From Nitrosarchaeum sp. (GTDB lineage Archaea; Thermoproteota; Nitrososphaeria; Nitrososphaerales; Nitrosopumilaceae), in the NCBI GenBank assembly GCA_023265135.1, contig JAHFUM010000001.1, positions 375,632 to 439,631 on the forward strand: 64,000 nt of DNA, in the 5' to 3' direction. Under the pieces are notes generated by a model. It saw nothing but the letters and a program-made list of their open reading frames with translations, had not been told where the DNA came from and ran no database searches. Below, one piece after another: positions 51,800 through 61,581 of the stretch. The position numbers and the translations under genes were made by a program. Position 1 is the first letter of the stretch, and each line of letters opens with the position of its first letter.

Positions 51800-52516
51800 T
51801 TATTTAAAAACTGAAACAAATTCTGGAAGTGCTATCACACTAGTTTTTCTTATTGACAGATCCATCTCTGATGACATTATTGTTTTTTCTGGATTTATTT
51901 CTATTAAGATTGCTCCATTCTGTTTAGCATAAACTGGTAAAGTATTTGCAGGTGATACTACCAAAGATGTACCTACAACTATCATCACATCACAATTCCT
52001 TGCATGAATGATTGCTTGTTGCCAAATATCTTGAGGAAGAGATTCTCCAAACCATACTACATCAGGTCTTAGAATATTTCCACACTTACATAAAGGTGGA
52101 ATGTCTATAAATTCAGTTACAATCTCACTTTTAAAATTACAAATAGCACATTTTATTTTTACAATACTTCCATGTAACTCTAATACTTCTGTACTTCCTG
52201 CTCTTTGATGAAGTCCATCAATATTTTGAGTTAATACAACAACTTTAACAAATTTTTCTAATTCAACTATTGCCTTATGTCCTAAATTAGGTTCTGCAGA
52301 AAAAACATTTCTTCTTCTTTCATTATACCATTCCCAAACCAATTTTGGATTATCATAAAATGAATCTATTGTAGCCAACTTCATTGCATTATAATTTCTC
52401 CATAAACCATCTTTTCCTCTAAAAGTAGGAATACCACTTTCTTGAGAAATTCCTGCACCTGTAACAAATACAATTTTTTTAGCATCTTCTAGCTTTTTTA
52501 TGACTATTTCAAACAT
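51800..52516 (-). CDS. Sir2-family NAD-dependent protein deacylase
   Basis: A 238-residue sirtuin. GAGISQESGIPTFRG (about 20-34), TQNIDGLHQRAG (about 95-106), the catalytic His in LHGS (about 113-116), zinc Cys pairs CAIC and CKCG (about 121-124 and 142-145), and VVGTSLVVSPANTLP. It removes acyl groups from lysines using NAD, for example from Alba or metabolic enzymes. Short N- and C-termini show the bare catalytic core. It is the last gene of an operon with RNase Z, Trm-G10 and Prs, with 6 bases to rnz. Confidence 0.94.
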   Translation of the reverse strand: MFEIVIKKLEDAKKIVFVTGAGISQESGIPTFRGKDGLWRNYNAMKLATIDSFYDNPKLVWEWYNERRRNVFSAEPNLGHKAIVELEKFVKVVVLTQNIDGLHQRAGSTEVLELHGSIVKIKCAICNFKSEIVTEFIDIPPLCKCGNILRPDVVWFGESLPQDIWQQAIIHARNCDVMIVVGTSLVVSPANTLPVYAKQNGAILIEINPEKTIMSSEMDLSIRKTSVIALPEFVSVFK

Positions 52517-52522
52517 TTTTAT

Positions 52523-53422
52523 CTATTTTATCTCAATTTCTAAAAAATCTTTTGCTGTGATTACTGAATTATGAATTTGTTTTGCTTCTTCTAAATGTCT
52601 AGTTTCATCTTTATATCTAGCTGAAAAATGTGTTAAAATTAGATTTTTTACTTTTGCATTTTTTCCCAATAAGGCGGCCTGTTTTGCTGTTGAATGACGT
52701 GTTTCTTCTGCTTTTTCTATAGTTTCATCTAAAAATGTCGAATCAAACACAAGATAATCACAATCTTCAAAGAATTTTTCTAATTCTTTAGTTGGTATTG
52801 TATCTCCAGAAATCCCAATTTTTTTACCAGGCCTTTTTTCTCCCAATACTTGTTCTGGAACAATAATTCTTCCTCCAATTTTAATTTCTATCCCATTTTG
52901 TAATTGATTCCACAATTTACCTTCTGGAATTTCTAAATCCTTAGCTTTGTCTAAATTGAATCTACCAGGTTTATCTTTTTCTTCAAAAAGATAAGAGTAT
53001 GTAATAACCGAATGATTAGCTTTACAAGCGTACACTGAATAAATTTTTGAGTCAAATATTTTTCCTTCCTTTACTATTGTAATCATAACTGGAAACGATA
53101 ATCCAAAGTTTAGTACTTTGATATTTGCACCTATGAATTCTTCAATTCCATCTGGCCCGTAAATTTCTAAAGGTTCAGTTCTATGTTGCATCGTCATTGT
53201 TTGAAGCAAACCTAATAATCCTATACAATGATCCCCATGAAGATGTGTAACAAAAATCTTCATCTTTTTATTCCAACCTAAACCTGATTTCAAATATGAA
53301 ATCTGTGCTGCTTCTCCTGCATCAAACATGAGAATTTCACCATCTCTTTCTAGACAAACACATGATAATCCCCGATTTTCAGTAGGTTGAGCCGCTGAAG
53401 TTCCTAAAAATATTAATTTCAT
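52523..53422 (-). CDS. rnz: Ribonuclease Z
   Basis: A 299-residue metallo-beta-lactamase-fold endonuclease that trims the 3' trailer of tRNA precursors. Motifs: [10 protein letters not shown] at the start, the metal site [15 protein letters not shown] (about 60-74), DSTF (about 228-231), ETRHST (about 241-246) and LTHFSARY (about 264-271). Length matches the short RNase Z class (ElaC-like). Its ATG (53422) overlaps the stop of the Trm-G10 gene by 4 bases. Confidence 0.95.
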   Translation of the reverse strand: MKLIFLGTSAAQPTENRGLSCVCLERDGEILMFDAGEAAQISYLKSGLGWNKKMKIFVTHLHGDHCIGLLGLLQTMTMQHRTEPLEIYGPDGIEEFIGANIKVLNFGLSFPVMITIVKEGKIFDSKIYSVYACKANHSVITYSYLFEEKDKPGRFNLDKAKDLEIPEGKLWNQLQNGIEIKIGGRIIVPEQVLGEKRPGKKIGISGDTIPTKELEKFFEDCDYLVFDSTFLDETIEKAEETRHSTAKQAALLGKNAKVKNLILTHFSARYKDETRHLEEAKQIHNSVITAKDFLEIEIK

Positions 53423-54366
53423 TTTATCAAAATTGTCCTTGTCAAGCTTTTATGCCTATAAATTTCATATTTTTTTATTGGATTAATATTCAATTTTTTT
53501 TCAAATCCTTTTTTGCACATAATTGCTATCTTCTTACGTTTAGGTAAGATTGATACAAATTTTTTCATCAACTCTTCAGGATTTTCTGATGATTTAGATG
53601 CAATTCCATAAGGTAAATCTGTAACAATTCCTTCAAATTCATCTATCATATTTGTCAATTGGCTGAAATCTGCCTTGATTATTTTTGATTTATACCCATT
53701 TACATCTAAATTTTCTTTTGAAATATTATACATTTTTTCATCAAAATCTAACCCAATTGCATGAATTCCCATTGATTCAGCTTCTAACAAAGTAGTTCCA
53801 GTACCACAAAATGGATCACACACCGTTTCTCCCTCTTTTAATCCGATTAAATTTATCATTACTCGTGTAAGTTTCCAGTCTAATTCATGTGGGTATTTTT
53901 TAATCTTCTTTGGTCTATTTTCCACTTCAAATCTTTTTGAAAAACCAAAAAAATTCTCCTTGTCAGTAAAAATCAAATATATGGTAATATCTGGATTTTT
54001 AAGAGATACTTGAGCTTTAGAAAATTTAATTATCATATCACCCATCGCTTTTTCTAATTCAGGTATGTTGAATTGATTTGATGATAAATTAACTATTCTA
54101 CAAACAAAAGTTTTAGCATTTTTTAAAATTTCAAAATTCTCTTCATCTAAAAACAATCCTGACATTTTACGTAATATTTGACCAGAAACTTTCACAAAAG
54201 TTGCACGTTTAGTAATCCATTCCCAACTAATTTTTGATTGAATTATTACTAAATTTGATGAAACTTTTACTTTTGCAAATCTATCATATATTTTTGCAAT
54301 TGAAATAATTTCATCAATTGCAATTTCTAGATTATCTTTAGATAAAACAAAAAAACTTTCTGGCAT
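53419..54366 (-). CDS. tRNA (guanine10-N2)-methyltransferase (Trm11/Trm-G10 family)
   Basis: A 315-residue enzyme with an N-terminal THUMP-type RNA-binding region (about 5-140) and a C-terminal Rossmann methyltransferase domain: [15 protein letters not shown] (about 185-199, SAM site) and the DLPYG catalytic motif (DPPY-type, about 252-256). It would modify G10 of tRNA to m2G/m22G. It sits between prs and rnz, with overlapping or adjacent starts and stops, a tRNA-maturation operon. Confidence 0.9.
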   Translation of the reverse strand: MPESFFVLSKDNLEIAIDEIISIAKIYDRFAKVKVSSNLVIIQSKISWEWITKRATFVKVSGQILRKMSGLFLDEENFEILKNAKTFVCRIVNLSSNQFNIPELEKAMGDMIIKFSKAQVSLKNPDITIYLIFTDKENFFGFSKRFEVENRPKKIKKYPHELDWKLTRVMINLIGLKEGETVCDPFCGTGTTLLEAESMGIHAIGLDFDEKMYNISKENLDVNGYKSKIIKADFSQLTNMIDEFEGIVTDLPYGIASKSSENPEELMKKFVSILPKRKKIAIMCKKGFEKKLNINPIKKYEIYRHKSLTRTILIK

Positions 54367-55244
54367 TATATTATTGCCTTTGCAATTGTCCCTGAAATAT
54401 CAACTAAAGATGTTTTTCCAGGAATTGTATTTGTACTAATTATCCTTGTAACTCCTGCTCTTTTAATTTTCTTTTCAGCATCATTTCTAAGTAAAGCGTG
54501 AGTACAAGCAACAAACACTCGGTTACATTTTTGTCTTTTAAGGAATTCTGTAGCCTTAATGATACTTCCACCAGTACTAATCATATCATCTACTAAAATT
54601 AAATCTCTACCTATTATCTCCTTAAAACTTGTAGATTTAATTTTTACTTTTCCAGTTTTACGATCACGTTGTTTTTCAAGAGATATATATTCAGTATTCA
54701 AAAATTTGGCAAATTGTTTTGCTCTTTCTTTTCCACCTTGATCTGGAGAAATAATCAAAGGATTTTTTAATTTTAATTTTGAAAAATATTTTGCTAGATC
54801 TGGTATTGCAGTTACGTTCTTTGTTTTTATATTAAAATATTTTAAACCCAACATACTATGAATATCTACGACAATGATTCTAGATGTTCCTACGCTTTTG
54901 AACAAATTGGCAATGACTTTCATTGTTATTACTTCGCCTGCCAAGAACTCTCTATCTTGACGGGCATAACCCATGTATGGTATTACTGCAATTACTTCAG
55001 TTCCATATTCTTTTGCTTTTGAAATTATTGATAATGTTTGAATAAAATTTTCGTCTACTGGTGGATATGTTGACTGAATTACAATGATTTTATTTTTTTG
55101 AGGTTTTCCTTTGATTGTAATTTTACTTTCACCATCTGGAAAAATCCTTAACTGTGATTTTAATAAATTCGCACCTAATCTTTTTGCCAATTTTTTTGCT
55201 AGATCTTCAGATGAACTTCCAGATATAACTGTAAATTTTGTCAA
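54366..55244 (-). CDS. prs: Ribose-phosphate diphosphokinase (PRPP synthetase)
   Basis: A 292-residue enzyme making PRPP from ribose 5-phosphate and ATP for nucleotide, His and Trp synthesis. FPDGESKITI (about 34-43), YMGYARQDREFLAGE (about 100-114), HSMLGLKYF (about 130-138), SPDQGG (about 161-166), and the PRPP-binding LVDDMISTGGSI (about 216-227). The archaeal class is shorter than bacterial Prs. Its stop overlaps the start of the methyltransferase gene by one base. Confidence 0.95.
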   Translation of the reverse strand: MTKFTVISGSSSEDLAKKLAKRLGANLLKSQLRIFPDGESKITIKGKPQKNKIIVIQSTYPPVDENFIQTLSIISKAKEYGTEVIAVIPYMGYARQDREFLAGEVITMKVIANLFKSVGTSRIIVVDIHSMLGLKYFNIKTKNVTAIPDLAKYFSKLKLKNPLIISPDQGGKERAKQFAKFLNTEYISLEKQRDRKTGKVKIKSTSFKEIIGRDLILVDDMISTGGSIIKATEFLKRQKCNRVFVACTHALLRNDAEKKIKRAGVTRIISTNTIPGKTSLVDISGTIAKAII

Positions 55245-55498
55245 TAGTTCAACGACAAAGATGGGGTTCTTAAATTTTGAGGGTATTATAGATCACAATT
55301 TTTGTATCCTTCATTCCTATTCTTATAAAAGCAATACAAGAATTCATAATTAAAGAATCATTTCCTACACTATCAACTCTAGTATTCATTGATCAAAAAC
55401 ATTACAAAATGCGCTATGTATTACATTAAATCAATTAATTGATGGAAATACTAACAATGCCTAATAAATCTAATTTACTCTATCAAACATGTTTTATT

Positions 55499-56350
55499 TC
55501 AATACAATTCTTTATACTTTGACTTTAATTCTTCATGAGATGCTACAATAGAAAAAGCCTTTACAACATCAGTTTTACTCACAATTCCAATCAAATTACG
55601 CTTTGAATCTACTACTGGAATTCCTCCAACCTTATTTTTTATCATTTTACTTGCTGCTAATGCAAGATCACCTCCTTCATTAATTGTTAATAGTTCATCA
55701 GTTATCAAATCACCAACTGTTAGTTTGTCACCACCTATTGGAAGTAAATAATCTCTAGATCGTGTATTACCTTTAGTAAAGTAATCACTATGTGTCAGTA
55801 ATGTATTCGTACTAATAATACCAAGTGGATAACCATTTTCATCAGTTACAACTAACCTTGAAACCTGATTTTTATTCATTAAACTTAATGCAAATTTGAG
55901 AGAATCAGATCTTCTACAAGTAACTACTTTTTTATTCATAAAATTTTTTACCAAATATTTTCCACCAAAATCACTTGCATAAGATTTTGTTAAATCTGTT
56001 CTTGAAATAACACCTATCAATTCACCATTATCATTAACAAGAACCACTGAACCAATTTTGAAAGTTTCCATTCTAGTAGCACATTGATTAAATTGTTCTT
56101 CCATACCATCAGTTATTGTAATTACATTTTTTTGCATTACATGTTTAATTGGAATCTCATCCATTACATGTGCAGTTTTATCTTCTCCAAGAAATCTATT
56201 GATATCTCTTTCAGTAACAATTCCAAGTGGCATGTTTTTATCGGTAATTACTATATGTTTAACAAAATTTGTTTGCATTTGTAATAATGCATCAAAAATC
56301 GATGATTCTGGTTTAACAGTAATTACAGGAGATGAATATTTTTTTTCCAT
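55499..56350 (-). CDS. Four-CBS-domain protein
   Basis: A 283-residue protein of four CBS motifs (about 8-62, 72-130, 138-190 and 215-270) with the signatures PLGIVTERDINRF, LIGVISRTDLTKS, PLGIISTNTLL (which has lost the Asp) and LIGIVSKTDVVKA. The third motif is probably weak in ribose binding. Stand-alone nucleotide sensor; the neighbouring genes are another winged-helix regulator and a damaged CBS gene. Confidence 0.88.
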   Translation of the reverse strand: MEKKYSSPVITVKPESSIFDALLQMQTNFVKHIVITDKNMPLGIVTERDINRFLGEDKTAHVMDEIPIKHVMQKNVITITDGMEEQFNQCATRMETFKIGSVVLVNDNGELIGVISRTDLTKSYASDFGGKYLVKNFMNKKVVTCRRSDSLKFALSLMNKNQVSRLVVTDENGYPLGIISTNTLLTHSDYFTKGNTRSRDYLLPIGGDKLTVGDLITDELLTINEGGDLALAASKMIKNKVGGIPVVDSKRNLIGIVSKTDVVKAFSIVASHEELKSKYKELY

Positions 56351-56432
56351 ATTTATCTAATTTATTTTTTGATTTAAAATATGATTTTAGATTATCAAAC
56401 ATGATTTTAATAAAATGTTAGGAAGCTAATAC

Positions 56433-56765
56433 TTAACAAGTATTTGGAACAATTTCAACTTGTATATTGCTTCCATTGAATGATGTAGATATGGCCTTAA
56501 TTCTACTCTTGTATAGGAAGTACTTCTTACCATCATCACTAATGGAGCCAGAAATTCCTAATAGTTTGTTGTCATGTAAAGTTTGCAGTCTCCTATAAAC
56601 TGTACTTATTGGAATTTTAGTTTCAGCACTTATTTCCATTGCAGATTTTGGTTTTTCCATCGAGTTTTCTAAAATTGCTCGACAATACTTGTCAGAAATA
56701 ACTTCAAGAATTGCATCTTTTCTTGAGTCATCATCTATTCTTATTCCTGAAATTAATGCTTGCAT
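56433..56765 (-). CDS. ArsR-like winged-helix transcriptional regulator
   Basis: A 110-residue protein with a winged helix-turn-helix at about 18-85: DKYCRAILENSMEKPKSAMEI, TKIPISTVYRRLQTLHDNKLL (recognition helix) and a wing. The C-terminal 25 residues form a strand-rich tail (FNGSNIQVEIVPNTC). No metal-binding CxC pattern. It lies between two CBS genes and may regulate them. This type is common in Thaumarchaeota. Confidence 0.78.
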   Translation of the reverse strand: MQALISGIRIDDDSRKDAILEVISDKYCRAILENSMEKPKSAMEISAETKIPISTVYRRLQTLHDNKLLGISGSISDDGKKYFLYKSRIKAISTSFNGSNIQVEIVPNTC

Positions 56766-56910
56766 GGTAAATGTATGTCAATTTTTTATATAACTGATAT
56801 GACTTCATTGCAATGCACTGCATTCATTATAGGAATAAATTCAAGTTTAGAAAATATAATATGGGATTTAAATTATATATTTTGTTATCTCATAATTTGT
56901 TATGTTGCAA

Positions 56911-57213
56911 TTATAAAATAGAAGATATGAGACTAAAATGATTTCTATAATAGGTAGTGGTAGAAGTTTCTTCAACATATATGATTGGTTTCATTATTTT
57001 GTTGATCATTATATCATCTAACCCTTGCTTGCTAGTTTCAGAAAAGAGAAACATCCCAACATCTTTTTCAGTTATAATCCCTATGGGTTTCCCACTTTCT
57101 ATGACAATTAATCTACTTATATTATTTTCAAGCAATTTTTTAATTGCATTAGATATTGTTGAATTATTTAGAATAGAAATTGGTTTTTTACAGATATCAG
57201 AAACAAACATCAT
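56911..57213 (-). pseudogene. Truncated CBS-domain protein
   Basis: A 100-residue frame with one good CBS motif (about 10-58, ending KPIGIITEKDVGMFL) and the beginning of a second (DIMINKIMKPIIYVEETST), where similarity stops and a low-complexity run (TTTYYRNHF) leads to the stop. Complete CBS pairs in this window are about 140-150 residues, so the second half of the Bateman module is missing. A CBS module normally needs both halves, so this is probably a decayed gene. Confidence 0.6.
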
Positions 57214-57354
57214 TATTCATAAAAATTATTTCTATAAAAACAAATGATATAATTTTCATTAATGAATGTAAAATGAAAAATTTCATCATTTATTGGTAGT
57301 CTCATCTGTGGAAATCATGCTATTTTTTATATTTGATGCACTCAATTGAAATAT

Positions 57355-57777
57355 ATGGCAAAATTCAACAAAATCCTTGTTCCTTTAGACGGTTCTAATA
57401 ACTCCATTAGAGGATTAGATCGAGCAATTGAAATTGCAAAAGGTAGTGGTGCTGAAATTACTGGATTTTACGTATTTCATTTACCGCTAGCTGCAGGAAT
57501 AAAATATACACAAAAAATGAAAGATGATGCACAAGCAAAAGCTATCAAAGCAATCGGACCCGCAATGAAACGAGCTCAAAAAGCAAGTGCATTATTCAAA
57601 TATAAGACTGGAGGTGGTCACACCGGCTCTGAAATTGTCAAATTTGCACAGAAAGGAAAGTATGATATGATTGTTATTGGTGCAAGAGGTATGGGAGGTG
57701 CTAAAGAAGCATTTCTAGGAAGTACATCAAATTATGTTATGCATAAAGTAAAGATTCCTGTTTTAGTGGTAAAATAA
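57355..57777 (+). CDS. Universal stress protein UspA family
   Basis: A UspA of 140 residues. KILVPLDGSNNSIRGLDRAIEIAKG at the start and the nucleotide motif GARGMGGAKEAFLGS (about 108-122) indicate ATP binding. It is of the same subgroup as the UspA genes at 15840 and 17501 (shared NNS/KNSxRGLDxAI pattern). ATG 57355 is chosen over TTG 57346 because TTTTTTATATTT lies about 25 bases upstream. Confidence 0.92.
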   Translation: MAKFNKILVPLDGSNNSIRGLDRAIEIAKGSGAEITGFYVFHLPLAAGIKYTQKMKDDAQAKAIKAIGPAMKRAQKASALFKYKTGGGHTGSEIVKFAQKGKYDMIVIGARGMGGAKEAFLGSTSNYVMHKVKIPVLVVK

Positions 57778-57924
57778 TTAACCCGAACCTTACCACTTTT
57801 TTTAAAGTCTGATTTTCATTTTAGATGTTTCATTTTTACTAGAAATCGTAGCATCCTTGATATTTTGTATGTGATAAACTAAAAGTATAGGAAAAATGAA
57901 AAGAATTACCAAAAACTGAGAGAA

Positions 57925-59070
57925 ATGGTGGAAAGTAACTATGACATATTAGGAATAATTGAAGGCTCTACTGAGAAAGACATTCGTAATGCATTTAGAC
58001 GATTAGCACTTCGATACCACTCTGATAAAGGGGGGGAAAATGATCAATTCATTAAAATCAAACAAGCCTATGAAGATCTCAAAATAGGTAAAAAATATCC
58101 CGAAACAGATTTAGAAAAAATTAGAAATTCAAGAGTTTATTCGGGTGATTCAGAAGAGAACATTCGAAGAAAAAATCAAATTTTAGGCCAAGAATTATCC
58201 AAAGAAATGAAAATAGCTGAAGAGTGGGCAGCAGATCTAATTAGAACAAATTCAACTGCAACCAGACTATTTGGTTCAAAAACTCTTGGAGAAATTGAAC
58301 TTGAAAGGAAAGCTAACGGTGTACTTTCAATTAAAGGAAATTTTATGGCAGGTAATCTAACTTATGATGGCCCTATTATTATGCAAGGAAATATCACAAG
58401 TCCATCATGGACTGAAGAATTTAAAACAAATATTCATCTCATAAAAGGTGATTTTAAATTTATTAATCCTCTTGAAAATAAATATAAAATTGAGAATGGA
58501 GCCAAAATAATTGTAGATAGTGGTAATGTTGTAGTTGGAAACGTTTTTGGTAGAAAATACAAAATTGAAGATCCAGAAGGAAGAGTTGGAATTTACCAAA
58601 CTCGAGAACAACGAACCCTCATATCAGCACCAAAAGGAAAAATTATTGCTGAAAATATAATTAATACAGTTTCTCTTGATGCTGACTCTATAATAGTTCT
58701 TAATTTGGAAAATGATGTTCAAATTAATGCACGAGAAATTTTATTATATGGAAGTAAAATCACATATGATGTAATAATTAAATTAAAAAAAGATGGTTTT
58801 ATAAGATTTTTTGAAAATTTTTCAATTCAAAGTCTTAGTAACGATGCAATTATCAAACTTGAGAATGGAAAAGAAATTAGATTGTTTGATATAAAAACCA
58901 AAAAAATTAAAGATTTAGCAGATGAATTTGTGGCTAACAAGAATGAATATGATAAAGATGTTACAATGGTAGGTAATGGATTTACAATAACATATGAAAT
59001 GTTAAATAATTTATCAAAAAAACCTATAAAAAACCAAAATTCAGGATGGTCTTCGAAATTTAGATTCTAG
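57925..59070 (+). CDS. J-domain protein with altered HPD motif and beta-rich C-terminal domain
   Basis: A 381-residue protein. Residues about 5-53 form a J domain (NYDILGIIEGSTEKDIRNAFRRLALRYHSDKGGEND and AYEDLK), but the invariant HPD triad that stimulates Hsp70 is HSD. Helical linker to about 110, then about 220 residues of repeated short beta strands (GVLSIKGNF, NLTYDGPIIMQGNI, GAKIIVDSGNVVVGNVFG) suggestive of a beta-solenoid or bactofilin-like polymer, and a C-terminal helix. No zinc CxxCxGxG module is present, so it is not DnaJ itself. Function unknown. Confidence 0.75.
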   Translation: MVESNYDILGIIEGSTEKDIRNAFRRLALRYHSDKGGENDQFIKIKQAYEDLKIGKKYPETDLEKIRNSRVYSGDSEENIRRKNQILGQELSKEMKIAEEWAADLIRTNSTATRLFGSKTLGEIELERKANGVLSIKGNFMAGNLTYDGPIIMQGNITSPSWTEEFKTNIHLIKGDFKFINPLENKYKIENGAKIIVDSGNVVVGNVFGRKYKIEDPEGRVGIYQTREQRTLISAPKGKIIAENIINTVSLDADSIIVLNLENDVQINAREILLYGSKITYDVIIKLKKDGFIRFFENFSIQSLSNDAIIKLENGKEIRLFDIKTKKIKDLADEFVANKNEYDKDVTMVGNGFTITYEMLNNLSKKPIKNQNSGWSSKFRF

Positions 59071-59195
59071 GATTGAATTGAAAACTTTTCTAAATTAATT
59101 ATTAAACACAAATCAATTTCTTTATAATGAATAATTTTCTTAATTTAATATGATTACCTGATTTCCCCTTCATAAAACAGGTATTATATTTGAAA

Positions 59196-61004
59196 ATGCT
59201 AGAAGAATTGATATTCATATTAAATTTAGAAAGAACAATGCAAATTTCATTTAGTATAGATAAAAAATTAATACTTATAGTGATTATAGTATCTACAGTT
59301 ACACTTCTAGTTACCGCCTACTTGAGTTTTAGCTATGCTGAACAAATTCTAATAGAAAGAGCCAACAATCTTCTACTTGGTGAATCTGCAGCACGTGGTA
59401 ATACTCTAAGACTTCTTTTTGAATCGCGAATTGAACAAAATAAAATTTTAGCAAATGATCCAATGATAAAAATTCTTGTTACTAAATTAAGTGAAACACC
59501 TGAAGATGAGTTTGATAAAGTTAGAGAGAGTAAACGTAGAGACTTTCTTACTCAAATTCAGGCATTTCAAACGCTAGTTGGATTTTCAATTGGTTTTGAA
59601 GACGTAAAAATTATTGGAACAAACGGAAAAGTTTTCTTTTCACTTGGCAAACTAACTGATAATAATTTTCTCCATGATCCATTATTTCAAAAAGGTCTAA
59701 AAAAATCAATAATTGATTTTGAGCCATCTCCTACAGGAAAGAAAATGATCGTAGTTTCTCCAATTTTTGCACAAGATAGTAAAAAAAATGATGATCCAAT
59801 AGGAGTAATTATTTCAAGAATGAGAACCGAATCATTAGATAATATCTTACTTGATAGAAGTGGATTAGGTAAAACTGGAGAAGTTTACATTGTAAATGAT
59901 GGATTTTTAATGTTATCTGAATCTCGATTCATGAACAATACTATTTTCAAACAAAAAGTTGATAGTATTCCTGTTCAGAAATGTTTCAGAACAGGAGAAG
60001 AATTTACAGGATTTTATCCTGATTATAGAAAAATCAACATTTATGGTTCTTCTTATTGTGCTAGTGATTTAGGATTTGTTTTGCTAGCAGAAATTGGAGA
60101 AAAAGAAACAATTCAACCAATTTTAATACTTCAAAACAGAATTTTTCAAACTGGTCTAATAATTACAACTGTAATGATCATTGCCGCATTTATAATTTCA
60201 AAATCTATGTCACGACCTCTGATAAAATTAAAAAATGCAGCAAACCAAGTTGCAAGTGGGGATTTTCATGTTCGAACAAATATTACAACAAGAGATGAAA
60301 TTGGCGAGTTATCTCATGCGTTTGATTTAATGACTGAAAAACTTCAAAAATCATTAATTGAAATTAAAGAAAAAGAAGATGTCATAAAACAACAAGAAGA
60401 TATTTTGTTACAATTTTCTGATTATAGTGAAAAATACTGTGTATGTATGGTTGATATTATGAATTCAACCAAAATTACTTCTAAATTATCTGAATCAGAA
60501 ACTAGTGAATTTTATAAAATTTTTCTTAATTCTATTGCTGTAACTGTAAGAAATTTTGGAGGTATTGTAGTAAAGAATATTGGAGATGCATTATTATTTT
60601 ATTTTCCAGTTATATACTCAGAGGAGGAATTTACCTTAAAAAAATGTCTTGATTGCTGCTTGACTTTGGGTGAATTACATGACGATATAATCAATAAACT
60701 AGAAAAACAAAACCTCCCTATTTTTGATTATAGAATTAGTTCTACCTATGGCATTGTTAGAATAGCAAAAACATCAACATCTTCTGTTAATGACATTTTT
60801 GGAAATACTGTAAATCGTTGTGCAAAGATAAATAGAATTGCACCTGCAAATAGACTAATTATTGGTGACGAATTCTATGACAGCGCCAAAATTTTTAATG
60901 ATTATATATTTAAAAAAATTGATAGTGACATAACAACACAAGAATCTGGTTATTCAGGATATCTTGTTTCAAGAAAAAACATACTTGATAATATTAAAAA
61001 TTAA
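59196..61004 (+). CDS. Membrane sensor with HAMP and class III nucleotide cyclase domain
   Basis: A protein of about 600 residues: a first membrane helix (about 26-48), an extracellular Cache-like sensor (about 50-320), a second membrane helix (about 327-347), HAMP (about 347-400; SRPLIKLKNAANQVASGDF), a short coiled coil, and a class III cyclase domain (about 415-595). Metal Asp residues lie in MVDIMNST and NIGDALL; the transition-state Asn is in NTVNRCAKI, where the usual Arg is Lys. It would make cAMP or cGMP on an extracellular cue. The start may be the ATG at 59238. Confidence 0.85.
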   Translation: MLEELIFILNLERTMQISFSIDKKLILIVIIVSTVTLLVTAYLSFSYAEQILIERANNLLLGESAARGNTLRLLFESRIEQNKILANDPMIKILVTKLSETPEDEFDKVRESKRRDFLTQIQAFQTLVGFSIGFEDVKIIGTNGKVFFSLGKLTDNNFLHDPLFQKGLKKSIIDFEPSPTGKKMIVVSPIFAQDSKKNDDPIGVIISRMRTESLDNILLDRSGLGKTGEVYIVNDGFLMLSESRFMNNTIFKQKVDSIPVQKCFRTGEEFTGFYPDYRKINIYGSSYCASDLGFVLLAEIGEKETIQPILILQNRIFQTGLIITTVMIIAAFIISKSMSRPLIKLKNAANQVASGDFHVRTNITTRDEIGELSHAFDLMTEKLQKSLIEIKEKEDVIKQQEDILLQFSDYSEKYCVCMVDIMNSTKITSKLSESETSEFYKIFLNSIAVTVRNFGGIVVKNIGDALLFYFPVIYSEEEFTLKKCLDCCLTLGELHDDIINKLEKQNLPIFDYRISSTYGIVRIAKTSTSSVNDIFGNTVNRCAKINRIAPANRLIIGDEFYDSAKIFNDYIFKKIDSDITTQESGYSGYLVSRKNILDNIKN

Positions 61005-61022
61005 ATATATAACAAAAACAAA

Positions 61023-61349
61023 TTAAATTAATTCAGTTGATTTTTCTTTGGTACTTATATCATATGATTCTTCCACATTTGTTACAAAAATTTTTCCATC
61101 ACCTTTTTGTCCTGTATGTGCAGCATCTATAATAGCTGAAACCACAGAACTAACCATGGAATCCTGAATTATTGTAACTATCACATCTGTAGAATTAAAT
61201 TCAATTTGATGTCCTCCAATTTCAGGTCGTTCACCTGTTCCTTGTCCCAAAGATTGAATCAATGTAACTCCACCAACACCTGTCTTTCTAATTGCTCTTA
61301 CAACTCGTTTTGAAACTTCACTTTGGACAATTGCTTCTATTCGTTTCAT
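61023..61349 (-). CDS. PII-family nitrogen/energy regulator (GlnK/GlnB-like)
   Basis: A 108-residue PII protein. MKRIEAIV at the start, a T-loop with GQGTGERPEIGG (no Tyr51, so no uridylylation as in proteobacteria), and the B-loop TGQKGDGKIFV (about 79-89) are present. The C-loop is unusual (STKEKST). PII trimers bind ATP/ADP and 2-oxoglutarate and regulate ammonium transport or glutamine synthetase. It is monocistronic in this window. Confidence 0.9.
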   Translation of the reverse strand: MKRIEAIVQSEVSKRVVRAIRKTGVGGVTLIQSLGQGTGERPEIGGHQIEFNSTDVIVTIIQDSMVSSVVSAIIDAAHTGQKGDGKIFVTNVEESYDISTKEKSTELI

Positions 61350-61581
61350 AAGACAACATTTTATCTGGCACCTTAAAAATATACTTTAGATTATCACGCA
61401 ATTTTAATTAAAAATGAAACATAGTTACCAAATTTGATAATTGAATTCTAAAGAGTTAAAATTTTTACAAACATTGACTTTTCAAAAAGTATATTCTAAT
61501 CTTTTTATAACTGAACAATAATAAATTTGGCACATAATTAAAATCAAAATAATAAAAAGAAATTAAAAATGATGACCTAAT

